From Tritrichomonas musculus (lineage: Eukaryota > Parabasalia > Tritrichomonadida > Tritrichomonadidae), in NCBI GenBank assembly GCA_039105265.1, contig JAPFFF010000003.1, positions 620,001-684,000 on the forward strand: 64,000 nucleotides of DNA. Direction: 5' to 3'. Both the position numbers and the translations under genes were made by a program. Shown in pieces: positions 46,395 through 54,915 of the stretch. The notes beneath the pieces are model-generated. The model saw only the letters and a program-made list of their open reading frames with translations, was not told where the DNA came from and did no database searches. The first letter of the stretch is position 1. Each line of letters opens with the position of its first letter.

Positions 46395-47672
46395 ATGAGC
46401 GTCGTCCCAACTGACAACCAAATCGTCTCATATGAAGCCCCTTTCTGCAAGGAATTGGAGATTCGCATGAACCGATTATTGAAAATATCCCAACGTCAAC
46501 ATGATCGCGAGTCAGCTTTCAGGTGCTATTTCCATAAGGAGCTCTCGCTTGATGAGTACGATGAGTGGATTCGCGAACTGGATACCAAAATCGCTGGTTA
46601 TACAGACATTGAATCGCCCGAGCGCACACTGGATCTGAAGATGTTATCATATATCAACCGAGATCGCGAACGTCTCATCAAGTTTCAAGATGATTTCAAT
46701 AGGAAACGCAATGAGTTGATTCACAGTTATACGCACCCCGTTGATTACGCTATTGAGAACATCACAAAGGATATCAATATGTTCAACCAGGATTTGCTCA
46801 CTGGCATGTTCGAATTGTTCGTCAATAAGGTCATATCATTATGTCCCAAGGACAAATCATATGAGAGTACCATTAAATCGGTATACCATGATAAGACATC
46901 TACCAAGGTCATCAATATATTCAATTCATTATCCCAACGATTGATATCCAGCTTCACCAAGCTACTCGCCGGAGTTGGACCAAATGAGTACTTCGCAAGT
47001 GATAAACACAGATATGATTCCCTCATGAAGTTGTATGATGATATCAGCAATGCTTGTCAAATGCTATACCTCGGTACAATCTACAATGCGATCGATAATA
47101 ACCTTAACCTATACCCCCCAACTGATATGTCAAATAGCAAACTCGTTAAGAGCTATTCACGAGTTCTCATGAAGAACCTCAATGACTTTATCATACACGA
47201 TGTATCCAAAATCATCGATGGGGAGATCAAGGATTGCATTGGCAAAATATGTGAAAACGAGTTATTGAATAATATCCACATTCGGGAATCCAATCATAGT
47301 CCCCCAAAGAGTGATATAGCTGAGAAACCCCAACCTGCACCCATTGTTGAAGACCCCCAAGACAATGCTGAAGAATCCCATCATAGCCCCCCGCAGATCG
47401 GGATAGCTGATGTATCAAACGTCGACCCCCAGCCTACACCCATTGCAGCTAAAGCACATGGGATTGCTCAGGAGAAGACCTTGGACGAGTTCATTAATGG
47501 ACTCCCAAATGATCGAATATCTATAGTCGAACTAACCCCAAAATATAACCAGTACTTCAACACCAATATAACCCCTCGTGGATTAGGTATGATACTCTCC
47601 AAGTCTAGCAAACTGGTTAAGACCATTGCATGGGAGAAGCGTGTTAAAGTCGTGTACTACACTAAGGCCTGA
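46395..47672 (+). CDS. Polinton protein of unknown function, winged-helix-like C-terminus
   Basis: The product has 425 residues. The ATG at 46395 follows the leader TTTTTTCGCATTCCAA, shared exactly in its last 10 bases with the gene at 47756, so this start is preferred over the earlier in-frame ATG at 46365. The N-terminal 300 residues are helical and charged (ELEIRMNRLLKISQRQHDRE, YDEWIRELDTKI). A Pro-rich linker at about 308-362 contains two related units (SNHSPPKSDIAEKPQPAPI and SHHSPPQIGIADVSNV). The last 60 residues (SIVELTPKYNQYFNTNITPR, GMILSKSSKLVKTI) look like a winged helix. A DNA-binding or replication role is a guess. Confidence 0.7.
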   Translation: MSVVPTDNQIVSYEAPFCKELEIRMNRLLKISQRQHDRESAFRCYFHKELSLDEYDEWIRELDTKIAGYTDIESPERTLDLKMLSYINRDRERLIKFQDDFNRKRNELIHSYTHPVDYAIENITKDINMFNQDLLTGMFELFVNKVISLCPKDKSYESTIKSVYHDKTSTKVINIFNSLSQRLISSFTKLLAGVGPNEYFASDKHRYDSLMKLYDDISNACQMLYLGTIYNAIDNNLNLYPPTDMSNSKLVKSYSRVLMKNLNDFIIHDVSKIIDGEIKDCIGKICENELLNNIHIRESNHSPPKSDIAEKPQPAPIVEDPQDNAEESHHSPPQIGIADVSNVDPQPTPIAAKAHGIAQEKTLDEFINGLPNDRISIVELTPKYNQYFNTNITPRGLGMILSKSSKLVKTIAWEKRVKVVYYTKA

Positions 47673-47755
47673 GATGATCTATTTTTGGACCCCAGATGAT
47701 TTTGGGAAAACCCGTATTTTGATATTTGAATATTGATTTTTTTATCGCATTCCAA

Positions 47756-48235
47756 ATGGAAGCCACTCCAAGCCACCTCAATGTCTACGAGTACATCAAC
47801 ACACTAGTAGCCCTATTGCCAAAGCCTGATGGATTTGCCAAATGCAATTTCGCGATATTGTGTGACAAGTTCCCATTCAACTTGAGGAACTCATTGTACC
47901 TCGCGAGGGTCCTATATGTATCACTCCAGAATGGTTCTGAAACCATTAGGTTCTACCCTAATAAGCTCAAGGAGATGGACCTCGAATTTGTCAAGCTATC
48001 ATCCAATAGTAGACGCAAATTGAGTGCCAACATGCGTGAGTTCTTCGTGAATGGGAATACCGAGAAGCGCGAATACAAGGGATGCCCCTACTACAACCAC
48101 TCGATTGAGCGAACCAATATAAACACCAAGGATCTCATCGCCAGATTACGTGAAAAATACAATATTGCAGAACCTGATGTATTCATCGGCAAGCATCAGG
48201 ATTTGGTATTGGATGATGACCCAGATATGGTTTAA
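47756..48235 (+). CDS. Polinton protein of unknown function
   Basis: The product has 159 residues, with the start at 47756 set by the shared CGCATTCCAAATG leader (in-frame sequence upstream is T-rich and non-coding in character). The N-terminal part (VYEYINTLVALLPKPDGFAK) is helical; the middle is basic (SSNSRRKLSANMREFF). No family is recognised. Its stop overlaps the stop of the converging ATPase gene by 4 bases (TTAA at 48232-48235). Confidence 0.65.
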   Translation: MEATPSHLNVYEYINTLVALLPKPDGFAKCNFAILCDKFPFNLRNSLYLARVLYVSLQNGSETIRFYPNKLKEMDLEFVKLSSNSRRKLSANMREFFVNGNTEKREYKGCPYYNHSIERTNINTKDLIARLREKYNIAEPDVFIGKHQDLVLDDDPDMV

Positions 48236-49221
48236 GCCTTGCTATATATGACCTGCATATCGTGTTCAACCGTGTTCACCAATATGAAATCATGGCCCGA
48301 TAAGGTCCGATATTTTTGCCACAACTCCTCGAACTCACAAGGTATGCTCACCTGCTGATATATGTAATTGAGTTTCTGCCGCGAGAACCCATTGAATATG
48401 AAGAATGATGTGCAGTTATTCTTGTAATCGGTTGGCACGCCCTTGAAGAACTGGATATTGATGTACACGATTGAGTTCTTATGACGCAACTGGGTGATAT
48501 AGTTTGTGAAGTATGCTGACTTCAACAGCTTGCTCTTAATGAAGTCCTCGCACAGGATTATGGTGTTGAGTGGTACATTGGGTTTCCCGAGTTTGCTGAT
48601 ATGGAGGAACTCAAACATCTGCTGCAGCTTGGACTCGTCAATAGATGTCTTCCCAACCGAGCTATATTTGTTATACAACTCCTTCCATAGGTCGAGCTCC
48701 TTCAAATACCGTTCAGCATTACTATCAGCGACGACCACAATGGGCAAGTTGATGAGCTCGCGTTGAGATTCAAATGTGGAATCATTTATAATACCGTTCT
48801 TACTCACATACACGATCATATGGAAGAGCCCAATGGGCTTATGAGTGCCAGTGAACGGATTCTGTGAATCCTCAGGTGCTCCCCCAAACCTCCCATTACT
48901 GAGTCTACCCATTTGAATGATATCGCGAATTACTGTATGGCTCTTGCCTTTGCCTTGTGATGCCACCAGTATGTTCAAAGTATTGTACCACGCATAGATC
49001 CCATTAGCGATTGGCCTTATGGATGCATTGGTGATTTTATCCCTATTCTTGGAATAGGCCTCACTCATAGCCGCATCCACATCAAACCTCTTGGATACCG
49101 GTTGCTGCTTCCGGTACCTATCGAATGTATCAAGATCAATTGGATCACTACTGGAACTGTCTGATAATTCAATAGATGTATAGTCGAAAAGGGTTGGTCG
49201 TAGGCGCTTGTAATACAGCAT
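48232..49221 (-). CDS. Polinton genome-packaging ATPase (FtsK/HerA, A32-like)
   Basis: The 329-residue product has a Walker A loop ASQGKGKSHT at about residues 87-96, followed by a Walker B-like strand NTIILCEDFI and a sensor-like region VYINIQFFKG. The order and size match the A32-type packaging ATPases of Polintons and large DNA viruses, which pump DNA into capsids. The disordered N-terminus is Ser/Asp-rich. ATG 49221 follows the element's T-tract leader (TTTATTTTTGACTAA). It lies downstream of the capsid gene on the same strand, the usual grouping of virion genes. Confidence 0.8.
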   Translation of the reverse strand: MLYYKRLRPTLFDYTSIELSDSSSSDPIDLDTFDRYRKQQPVSKRFDVDAAMSEAYSKNRDKITNASIRPIANGIYAWYNTLNILVASQGKGKSHTVIRDIIQMGRLSNGRFGGAPEDSQNPFTGTHKPIGLFHMIVYVSKNGIINDSTFESQRELINLPIVVVADSNAERYLKELDLWKELYNKYSSVGKTSIDESKLQQMFEFLHISKLGKPNVPLNTIILCEDFIKSKLLKSAYFTNYITQLRHKNSIVYINIQFFKGVPTDYKNNCTSFFIFNGFSRQKLNYIYQQVSIPCEFEELWQKYRTLSGHDFILVNTVEHDMQVIYSKA

Positions 49222-49240
49222 TTAGTCAAAAATAAAGCTC

Positions 49241-49390
49241 TTACGCATACAATGTGCGCCTCAGCTCATCGGTCAGCTCAGGTGGCTCATCTTCAGCTGT
49301 AAGCGATACCAGTAATAGCAGTTCAACTACATTGGTCACCAATATCAGTCCCAATAGTATATTCATGATGATTTCACTCGCGCTGGCCAT
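49241..49390 (-). CDS. Small single-span membrane protein of the Polinton (49 residues)
   Basis: This short frame lies between the ATPase and the gene at 49401. It begins MASASEIIMNILLGLILV, giving one hydrophobic span at about residues 7-30, and ends with an acidic/basic tail (AEDEPPELTDELRR). The leader reads ATTCGCATAAATGG, resembling the GCAT-type leaders of other genes in the element. No family is recognised. Coding status is supported by position, leader and the sensible membrane span, not by homology. Confidence 0.5.
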   Translation of the reverse strand: MASASEIIMNILLGLILVTNVVELLLLVSLTAEDEPPELTDELRRTLYA

Positions 49391-49400
49391 TTATGCGAAT

Positions 49401-50021
49401 TTAAATACAGATTTTGAGTGATATCGAGTGCCTTATGAGCTCGGTCCATACATGGTTATATCCGTATTTCAACTCATTGGACACCCCGTTTTTGGACACC
49501 AGTATCTTGTCGATTTTCATGTACTTCGAGTTCGAAACACAACCAGTGCACCCACTGTCCTCATTGATGACCAGCTCAACCCTATCAGCCTTAGTGAGTA
49601 TCTTAATGAGCTCCATCAGCGTGTTGCTATGACACACTAGGTAGTTGTTCATCCTCAGTGGATTGGTCTCATAGATGCTCAGCAATATCTCGAGGAATTT
49701 ATTTTTGGTACCCAAGTCGTCAGTGTCGGGGTCTAATGATCGATCTATTGTCGGAGACTCAGGGAATGAACTTCCTTGGGGTGGACTGTTTATTGGAGCA
49801 ACTGATGGATATGCACCAGTTGTCGAGGCTGTAGTAAAATTTGCATCCTGGGTGCCAGTTTGAGTATATCCCATTTGGGGTTGCATCTGTGGGACTTGAG
49901 GGTATGATACCGGTTGAACTGGTGGAGGTCTATTCGCGGCGATCTTAATATTCACATTCTGCTCCTGCTTAACACTCGCATCATTCTCACTTGATAGGAT
50001 TCTAGCCTTATGGAGAGTCAT
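49401..50021 (-). CDS. Polinton virion-block protein of unknown function, also present in the relic
   Basis: The product has 206 residues from ATG 50021; the frame extends two codons to a TTG. The N-terminus is LHKARILSSEND, a Pro/Gln-rich middle ends at YPSVAPINSP, and a folded C-terminal part contains KNKFLEILLSIYETNPL, NNYLVCHSNTLMELIKILT and SGCTGC. A relative lies at 39286-39855, so the family is conserved between two Polinton lineages. The T-tract TATTTTTGCAC precedes the start. Its position between capsid and ATPase genes suggests a virion or assembly role. Confidence 0.7.
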   Translation of the reverse strand: MTLHKARILSSENDASVKQEQNVNIKIAANRPPPVQPVSYPQVPQMQPQMGYTQTGTQDANFTTASTTGAYPSVAPINSPPQGSSFPESPTIDRSLDPDTDDLGTKNKFLEILLSIYETNPLRMNNYLVCHSNTLMELIKILTKADRVELVINEDSGCTGCVSNSKYMKIDKILVSKNGVSNELKYGYNHVWTELIRHSISLKICI

Positions 50022-50063
50022 TTCCAAAGTGCAAAAATATTTTTACCACTAATGCCATATTTC

Positions 50064-51932
50064 TCATGCCATTTCTGGATCAACTTGTGAGCCAGCTGGT
50101 GATTCATCATCGATATACTCAAGGCCATCGAGTGAGAGCTTGAAGTAGGTGTCTCTGCATAAACAGAGTTGTACAGGTGGTGGTCTAACAACAGCTCCAC
50201 TTGGTTCGATAATATTGTAATACGTGTCATTACTGCCAGTGAATATGGGTTGACCATTGACTTGTATTTGGATATTGCCTTTGCCACCATCTAAGCCATC
50301 ATAACAGTATCCAGCAGATGCACGTTCTGTTTGGACATTGAATACAAATGATGTGGCATCACTCAGTGTGTTCTTATACCTATTTCCATCGCCATCGTTC
50401 TTGGGCATTGTGAAGCTATCCTCGAACTCCTTTGTACATTGGAGTGTGATACCATCGAGATCTCCAGCTGTTAATTGGCTTTCGAAGAATCTGGCACCAA
50501 TGGTACTGACATTCTCATCTGGGAAGTTCTTACCACCAATATTCAAATAGCAGTTTTGGTAAACGGGATTCTCAAATACAGTCAAATCATTGTGATGCTT
50601 GGGGAACAGTAATGACATGCTTGTGACATTGATTAATGGGATATTCAATGTGGACTTGATACCATTTGCGGCGGCTGCGATTGGGAATGCATGGTAATCG
50701 ACCTTTTGAGATGGGATTACTAGGCCCTCACGTAAGATGGATTCAATGCTTGCACGAGTGGATTCACAAACGCCATATCCTTGCATATTGGACTTGCAGA
50801 GAGTGATGGTCATTTGGTTAACGGTGAGTGTTGCTGGTTGTGATTCATATTCGATCGCATTATGTTCTTCAACGATTTGAATTGCCATATTGCTTTCAAT
50901 AGTGCCTGTATAGTCTGGGTTATGGCGTGCGATCTCCTTCAGATCCATAGTCTTCTTAATACCGAATTTCTCATATTCAGCATCTGTAAATCCGAATGTG
51001 ATCTCAATCGGTGTGTCATTAACTGGAATTCCATGTTCGGCGCAGATATTGTACTTGAATGTGATGGTATTATCGAATACCCCTGGTATAAGGGCCTCAT
51101 TACCGATTTGTGTGAATTGCCTCTTGAGTTTACCACGGGCCTTGATCTCACGTAACTGCTCCAATTGCTTCATCGTAATGTGATCATCATCTTCCAGGAA
51201 TGCCTTAGCTTCAGCAACCGTATATGGATCAATGACTGCCCATACTAGACCAGCTGGACTGACTTGGAATCTAATAGCTAAATCACCAATGATCCCATTC
51301 GGGAATAAGTCGAATGCCTGCAATGCAAGCAAGTCATCAAATGGTACATTCAAGTCGAATTCAGCAGTGGTCTTGCCATTGTCCTTGAAGTCATTGAGAT
51401 TGACATATACACCAGCATGTGTTTGACTATAGTTCGAGACATTTTCCCATAAGCTGTGAACGAATCGGCGGCGCTTCTTCTCAGTCTCTGGTTTCAAAAC
51501 CGAGTATAGGAAGCCCTCGCGAATGCACTCATTTTGCTGGTATCCGACATTGACATTGTTATGGAGGATCTCTAGCCTGTCAAACAATTGGTTCGAGGAC
51601 TTGTATCCCACGAATAGTTTGTAGAGGTTATCGGGATCTTCAATCAATCGCAATTTGGCAGTATCGGTGTTCAATTGCAAATCAAGTCTGATGTGGAATG
51701 TGAGGAAGCCTTTATCGACATCGCTAATGAAGTGGTCGGGGTGTGTTAATGAGATCTGCGAGTACTGGCCTTGGTGAAATGGGGCTGGCTGGTCATGGCA
51801 ATCGACGGTTCTGAATGAGAAGCTCCTGGTACCATCATTCACATTGATGATGTTCCGCATGCTCTGGAATGTCTCCATAACATTACCGGCCTCGTACTTC
51901 AAATTGTGAGCTCGTTCGTTCCTGTAGCGCAT
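50064..51932 (-). CDS. Polinton major capsid protein (double jelly roll, probable)
   Basis: The product has 622 residues from ATG 51932, which follows the leader GGTTTTTTGCGAGATTCAA; an in-frame ATG lies 7 codons further up (51953). The protein is beta-rich. Segments such as YSQISLTHPDHFISDVDKG, SSNQLFDRLEILHNN, the central EITFGFTDAEYEKFGI, and SMSLLFPKHHNDLTVFENP with VYQNCYLNIGGKNFP are of the kind seen in Polinton and adintovirus-type capsid proteins. Length is in the normal range. It would form the hexon-like capsomers. The assignment rests on pattern, size and position, not on a profile search. Confidence 0.75.
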   Translation of the reverse strand: MRYRNERAHNLKYEAGNVMETFQSMRNIINVNDGTRSFSFRTVDCHDQPAPFHQGQYSQISLTHPDHFISDVDKGFLTFHIRLDLQLNTDTAKLRLIEDPDNLYKLFVGYKSSNQLFDRLEILHNNVNVGYQQNECIREGFLYSVLKPETEKKRRRFVHSLWENVSNYSQTHAGVYVNLNDFKDNGKTTAEFDLNVPFDDLLALQAFDLFPNGIIGDLAIRFQVSPAGLVWAVIDPYTVAEAKAFLEDDDHITMKQLEQLREIKARGKLKRQFTQIGNEALIPGVFDNTITFKYNICAEHGIPVNDTPIEITFGFTDAEYEKFGIKKTMDLKEIARHNPDYTGTIESNMAIQIVEEHNAIEYESQPATLTVNQMTITLCKSNMQGYGVCESTRASIESILREGLVIPSQKVDYHAFPIAAAANGIKSTLNIPLINVTSMSLLFPKHHNDLTVFENPVYQNCYLNIGGKNFPDENVSTIGARFFESQLTAGDLDGITLQCTKEFEDSFTMPKNDGDGNRYKNTLSDATSFVFNVQTERASAGYCYDGLDGGKGNIQIQVNGQPIFTGSNDTYYNIIEPSGAVVRPPPVQLCLCRDTYFKLSLDGLEYIDDESPAGSQVDPEMA

Positions 51933-51978
51933 TTGAATCTCGCAAAAAACCATGAAATCGCATTTTTTTATATATCAA

Positions 51979-52230
51979 ATGGGAATTGGCATCTTCAAGA
52001 AGATCAAAAATGGATTCCGCAAAGTGGGATCTACACTCAGGAATGTCGCACAGAGAGTTGTCGATAAACTACCATCAGTTGTCAACGCTGGTAGACAAAT
52101 CATTGATAGGGTCAAACCAATTGCAGGATTGATACCTGGCGCAGGTGGATTAATTGATACTATTGATAGAGGATTGGGAACGGTTGGTAAGGTTGGTGAA
52201 ATAGGCAAATCCATACTGGACAAGGTTTGA
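51979..52230 (+). CDS. Small amphipathic Gly-rich protein of the Polinton
   Basis: The product has 83 residues from ATG 51979, after the T-tract leader TTTTTTTATATATCAA. It has a basic amphipathic N-terminal helix (MGIGIFKKIKNGFRKVGS), a second helix (NVAQRVVDKLPSVVNAG), then GLIPGAGGLIDTIDRGLG. Short basic amphipathic proteins next to capsid genes recall the membrane-active minor capsid peptides of adenoviruses and the PVI/pX-like proteins of related elements, but homology is not shown. It is divergent from the capsid gene, with 46 bases between the starts. Confidence 0.55.
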   Translation: MGIGIFKKIKNGFRKVGSTLRNVAQRVVDKLPSVVNAGRQIIDRVKPIAGLIPGAGGLIDTIDRGLGTVGKVGEIGKSILDKV

Positions 52231-52280
52231 TCATCATCGAATATCCACATACATGCGAATATATTTTTGTCCGTTTTGAA

Positions 52281-52742
52281 ATGAATTGCGATGGTATGAA
52301 ACATATAGCTCAATGCGATATTAGGGTCATTAATGATAACAAGCAGGAGCAGCGCACGTTCAACTCAGTAGAGGAGTTCGACCTGTTCTACCAGAAGTAC
52401 AAGGACATGTTCAATGAGAAGACCACCAATTACCTCAATAAAACCTACAAAATAATCACCCCCGAATGCGAGTACAGGATTACCAAACGCACTGGCAAGG
52501 ATGGCTCCAGTAATGTGTTTCTCAAGAAGATCACCAAGCCAGCCGATAGTGATACACTGGTGGAGATCCAATTTGCCAGCATTCGAGCTGACATCAATGC
52601 ATTGCAGTCAACAGTAGATGACTACACCAAACGGATTACCACGCTGGAGAACACCATCGGCGTGATCACCGCAAAAATAAATCAGCTCACCAGTACCGTG
52701 AATGAGTGTACCGATGCCATGAACAACCTCCTGAGGCATTAG
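52281..52742 (+). CDS. Polinton coiled-coil protein of unknown function
   Basis: The product has 153 residues from ATG 52281, after the leader TATTTTTGTCCGTTTTGAA. The globular N-terminal half (IAQCDIRVIND, FDLFYQKYKDMFNEK) is followed by a C-terminal coiled coil (about 100-150, TVDDYTKRITTLENTIGVI). The 3' end overlaps the converging gene at 52739 by 4 bases. No family is recognised; the coiled coil suggests oligomerisation. Confidence 0.6.
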   Translation: MNCDGMKHIAQCDIRVINDNKQEQRTFNSVEEFDLFYQKYKDMFNEKTTNYLNKTYKIITPECEYRITKRTGKDGSSNVFLKKITKPADSDTLVEIQFASIRADINALQSTVDDYTKRITTLENTIGVITAKINQLTSTVNECTDAMNNLLRH

Positions 52743-52966
52743 ATCTTGGAGTTATTTGGGATTACCTGGTGATTGAGTGAGTGGTGTACTGTTGATGAGG
52801 TTGATTTGATGATTGGGTCATGCACAATACTCCCCTTATCGTCATATTTTTGGACTGTGGGTTTGGTACAACTAATGGTTCGCCTATTTCGCATGTGACG
52901 TTCCAGGTGATTGAAGTACGTGAGCCCATTTGAATCTCTTAATACGCGGCGTTCCTCATATGACAT
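52739..52966 (-). CDS. Small basic Polinton protein
   Basis: The product has 75 residues. ATG 52966 follows the T-tract leader GTGTTTTTTCAGGATTAA. It is rich in Arg, Asn and His (LRDSNGLTYFNHLERHMRNRR). Family unknown. It is accepted as a gene because of the leader and the tight packing with the neighbour. Confidence 0.5.
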   Translation of the reverse strand: MSYEERRVLRDSNGLTYFNHLERHMRNRRTISCTKPTVQKYDDKGSIVHDPIIKSTSSTVHHSLNHQVIPNNSKI

Positions 52967-53001
52967 TTAATCCTGAAAAAACACTTTTTTTGCGCATCTA
53001 A

Positions 53002-53235
53002 ATGACTGAATTGGGTGAATACAAGAAGGAGATTCCAGAGCTGAAGCGCATCAAGCATGATCTCAAGGAGAAGTGCTATATGTATAAGGGCCACCTCAAT
53101 AACATCAAAGGGGGTATGCTGGGTAGCAATGGACTAGCCGTTCGTGAATCACTGATTGAGGACATCAATAGTCTGAAGGAGAAGGTCGCCAAACTCGAGA
53201 ATGAGCTCGCTGAATTATCAAGCGATAACCACTAA
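53002..53235 (+). CDS. Small coiled-coil Polinton protein
   Basis: The product has 77 residues: two helical heptad segments (YKKEIPELKRIKHDLKEKC and IEDINSLKEKVAKLENELA) joined by a Gly-rich turn, so a helical hairpin or dimer is likely. The leader is CACTTTTTTTGCGCATCTAA. Function unknown. Confidence 0.6.
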   Translation: MTELGEYKKEIPELKRIKHDLKEKCYMYKGHLNNIKGGMLGSNGLAVRESLIEDINSLKEKVAKLENELAELSSDNH

Positions 53236-53293
53236 ATATGGTGTCAACCGGGAATCCCATAGACCTATTGGAACCACTATTTTTGCCCATTAA

Positions 53294-54541
53294 ATGTCTG
53301 ACAACAGGAAATCGTTCAAGCTATTCGATAAGGAGTACAATTCGCTGCTCAAGTACCCATTCAAATCCAAGATATCGAAACTGGACCCATCGCAGTTCAT
53401 CGTCAACCCAGTATCTCATCATGAGCCATTCGTGAAGGACTTCAAATTGAAATCATGCAATTCCTATTCAAAACCCGATTTCTCATTGGAACCCGGATGC
53501 TGGGAAGTCGATTTGATGTTTGTGAAGTACGCTACAAGGGCTGATGGAACCGAGTCCGTGGTATCCCATGAAACCATTTACCTCATCATGGTGAATGTCA
53601 ACACGCGGTACCTAATCGTGGAACCTCTTAAGGACAGACTAGCTGATACCATCAAGGCTGCATATGCCAAGATCATTCTCGAGAAATATGATGACTTCAA
53701 ATTCAATACCATCAAATGCGACGGTGAGAATAACCTACTCAAAGTGCTTGATATAATCCCCTACGGAAGTCCAGACAAAAATGCATATGCAGGTACCAAA
53801 AACGTGTTGATTGACCGCAATGCAGTGATTGTCGATAAATCCAAACACAACAACGCTCACAAAATCGTTGATGCAACCATTAGGACACTCCGCAATGCAT
53901 TCGGTCTAGATAATCGTCGGATTGGAGACCCATTCCTGATGCAACAGATGGTCCACTTCTATAACAACACACCACATCGGTCCCTACGAATGCCCAATCC
54001 CAATTACCGAGATGATGGAATCCCATATGACCCGTATCTAGCAAGGGAGCCCAAGTGGATATACTACACACCCAATCAAATGCAGCACAACCCTGACTTG
54101 GAATGGAGATACATCAGGGATTGCCAACGGAAGCTACGGCGAGTCAAAAATAGTATGCAAATGGATGGTCTACTGAGCTATCGCAAGGGCAATATCATAT
54201 TGGTCCATTACGATACATCCAAAACTGTGAAGAAGCATGAGAAGCAGAGGCGTGTGTTCAATGAGATTGCCGAATTCATTAGATACCATAATGGGAATGT
54301 CGAATGCAAACTGCTGAACCCATATCGTAGATTCCAGTTGAATGATGATAAGCAAGCAGGAACTGCGTTCTATGTACCGTATACCAGGGATGACACTAAT
54401 GGTACCAAAACCAAAACTGGTCGAAAGCCTATGACGGATGATGAGCGAGCTACCATAACTGTCCCCATCATGTACACCCGACTCGTGGCACTAGATTATG
54501 GATCACTAGGTGAAGCCTATAAGCAGTACTTTGCTGTCTAA
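53294..54541 (+). CDS. Polinton integrase (retroviral-type, RVE fold)
   Basis: The 415-residue product has a central catalytic domain starting with CWEVDLMFVKYA, then IYLIMVNVNTRYLIVEPL, the second acidic site in FNTIKCDGENN and a following helical part (MVHFYNNTPHRSL). This is the order of c-integrases of Polintons and retrovirus-type elements. The C-terminal region (KGNIILVHYDTSK, RVFNEIAEFI, GNVECKLLNPYRRF) is SH3-like or chromodomain-like in composition. It joins element ends to target DNA. Leader CTATTTTTGCCCATTAA. The next gene begins 3 bases after its stop. Confidence 0.82.
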   Translation: MSDNRKSFKLFDKEYNSLLKYPFKSKISKLDPSQFIVNPVSHHEPFVKDFKLKSCNSYSKPDFSLEPGCWEVDLMFVKYATRADGTESVVSHETIYLIMVNVNTRYLIVEPLKDRLADTIKAAYAKIILEKYDDFKFNTIKCDGENNLLKVLDIIPYGSPDKNAYAGTKNVLIDRNAVIVDKSKHNNAHKIVDATIRTLRNAFGLDNRRIGDPFLMQQMVHFYNNTPHRSLRMPNPNYRDDGIPYDPYLAREPKWIYYTPNQMQHNPDLEWRYIRDCQRKLRRVKNSMQMDGLLSYRKGNIILVHYDTSKTVKKHEKQRRVFNEIAEFIRYHNGNVECKLLNPYRRFQLNDDKQAGTAFYVPYTRDDTNGTKTKTGRKPMTDDERATITVPIMYTRLVALDYGSLGEAYKQYFAV

Positions 54542-54544
54542 TAA

Positions 54545-54877
54545 ATGCCAAAGCGCTATTTCCATACACAGACCACCGAGTTTAAGCTACCTGAGGACTT
54601 CATATATAGTCGCAATAAGAAGTACATCGTAGTGCAGTATGTGGGAGCTATCGTGAATAAGACCATCATCGGCGATTTGATGGTACACTCGGATATTGTC
54701 GAATTCGACCCATACTGTGACCACTTCATAATGCTAGCCAACCGACGGCAAACCAAGTATCGCAAGTATGAGATGCTCAACAGGACCAAGCGGGATTTCA
54801 AAATATGGTTCACAGACCTGTATGGTAATGAGATAAAACCCGATGCATTCGTGCTATCGTGCTTGCTAATCTATTGA
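54545..54877 (+). CDS. Small beta-rich Polinton protein
   Basis: The product has 110 residues (MPKRYFHTQTTEFKLPEDF, YIVVQYVGAIVNKTIIGDL, FKIWFTDLYGNEI, AFVLSCLLIY). The alternation suggests a small beta sandwich; the DLYGN-type turn resembles the end of jelly-roll proteins, so a minor capsid component is possible but unproven. It starts 3 bases after the integrase stop and lacks its own T-tract leader, which suggests that it is expressed from the same transcript. Confidence 0.55.
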   Translation: MPKRYFHTQTTEFKLPEDFIYSRNKKYIVVQYVGAIVNKTIIGDLMVHSDIVEFDPYCDHFIMLANRRQTKYRKYEMLNRTKRDFKIWFTDLYGNEIKPDAFVLSCLLIY

Positions 54878-54915
54878 CCACCGTATGGCCCATATAGGAG
54901 TTTATTTTTGGGTAA

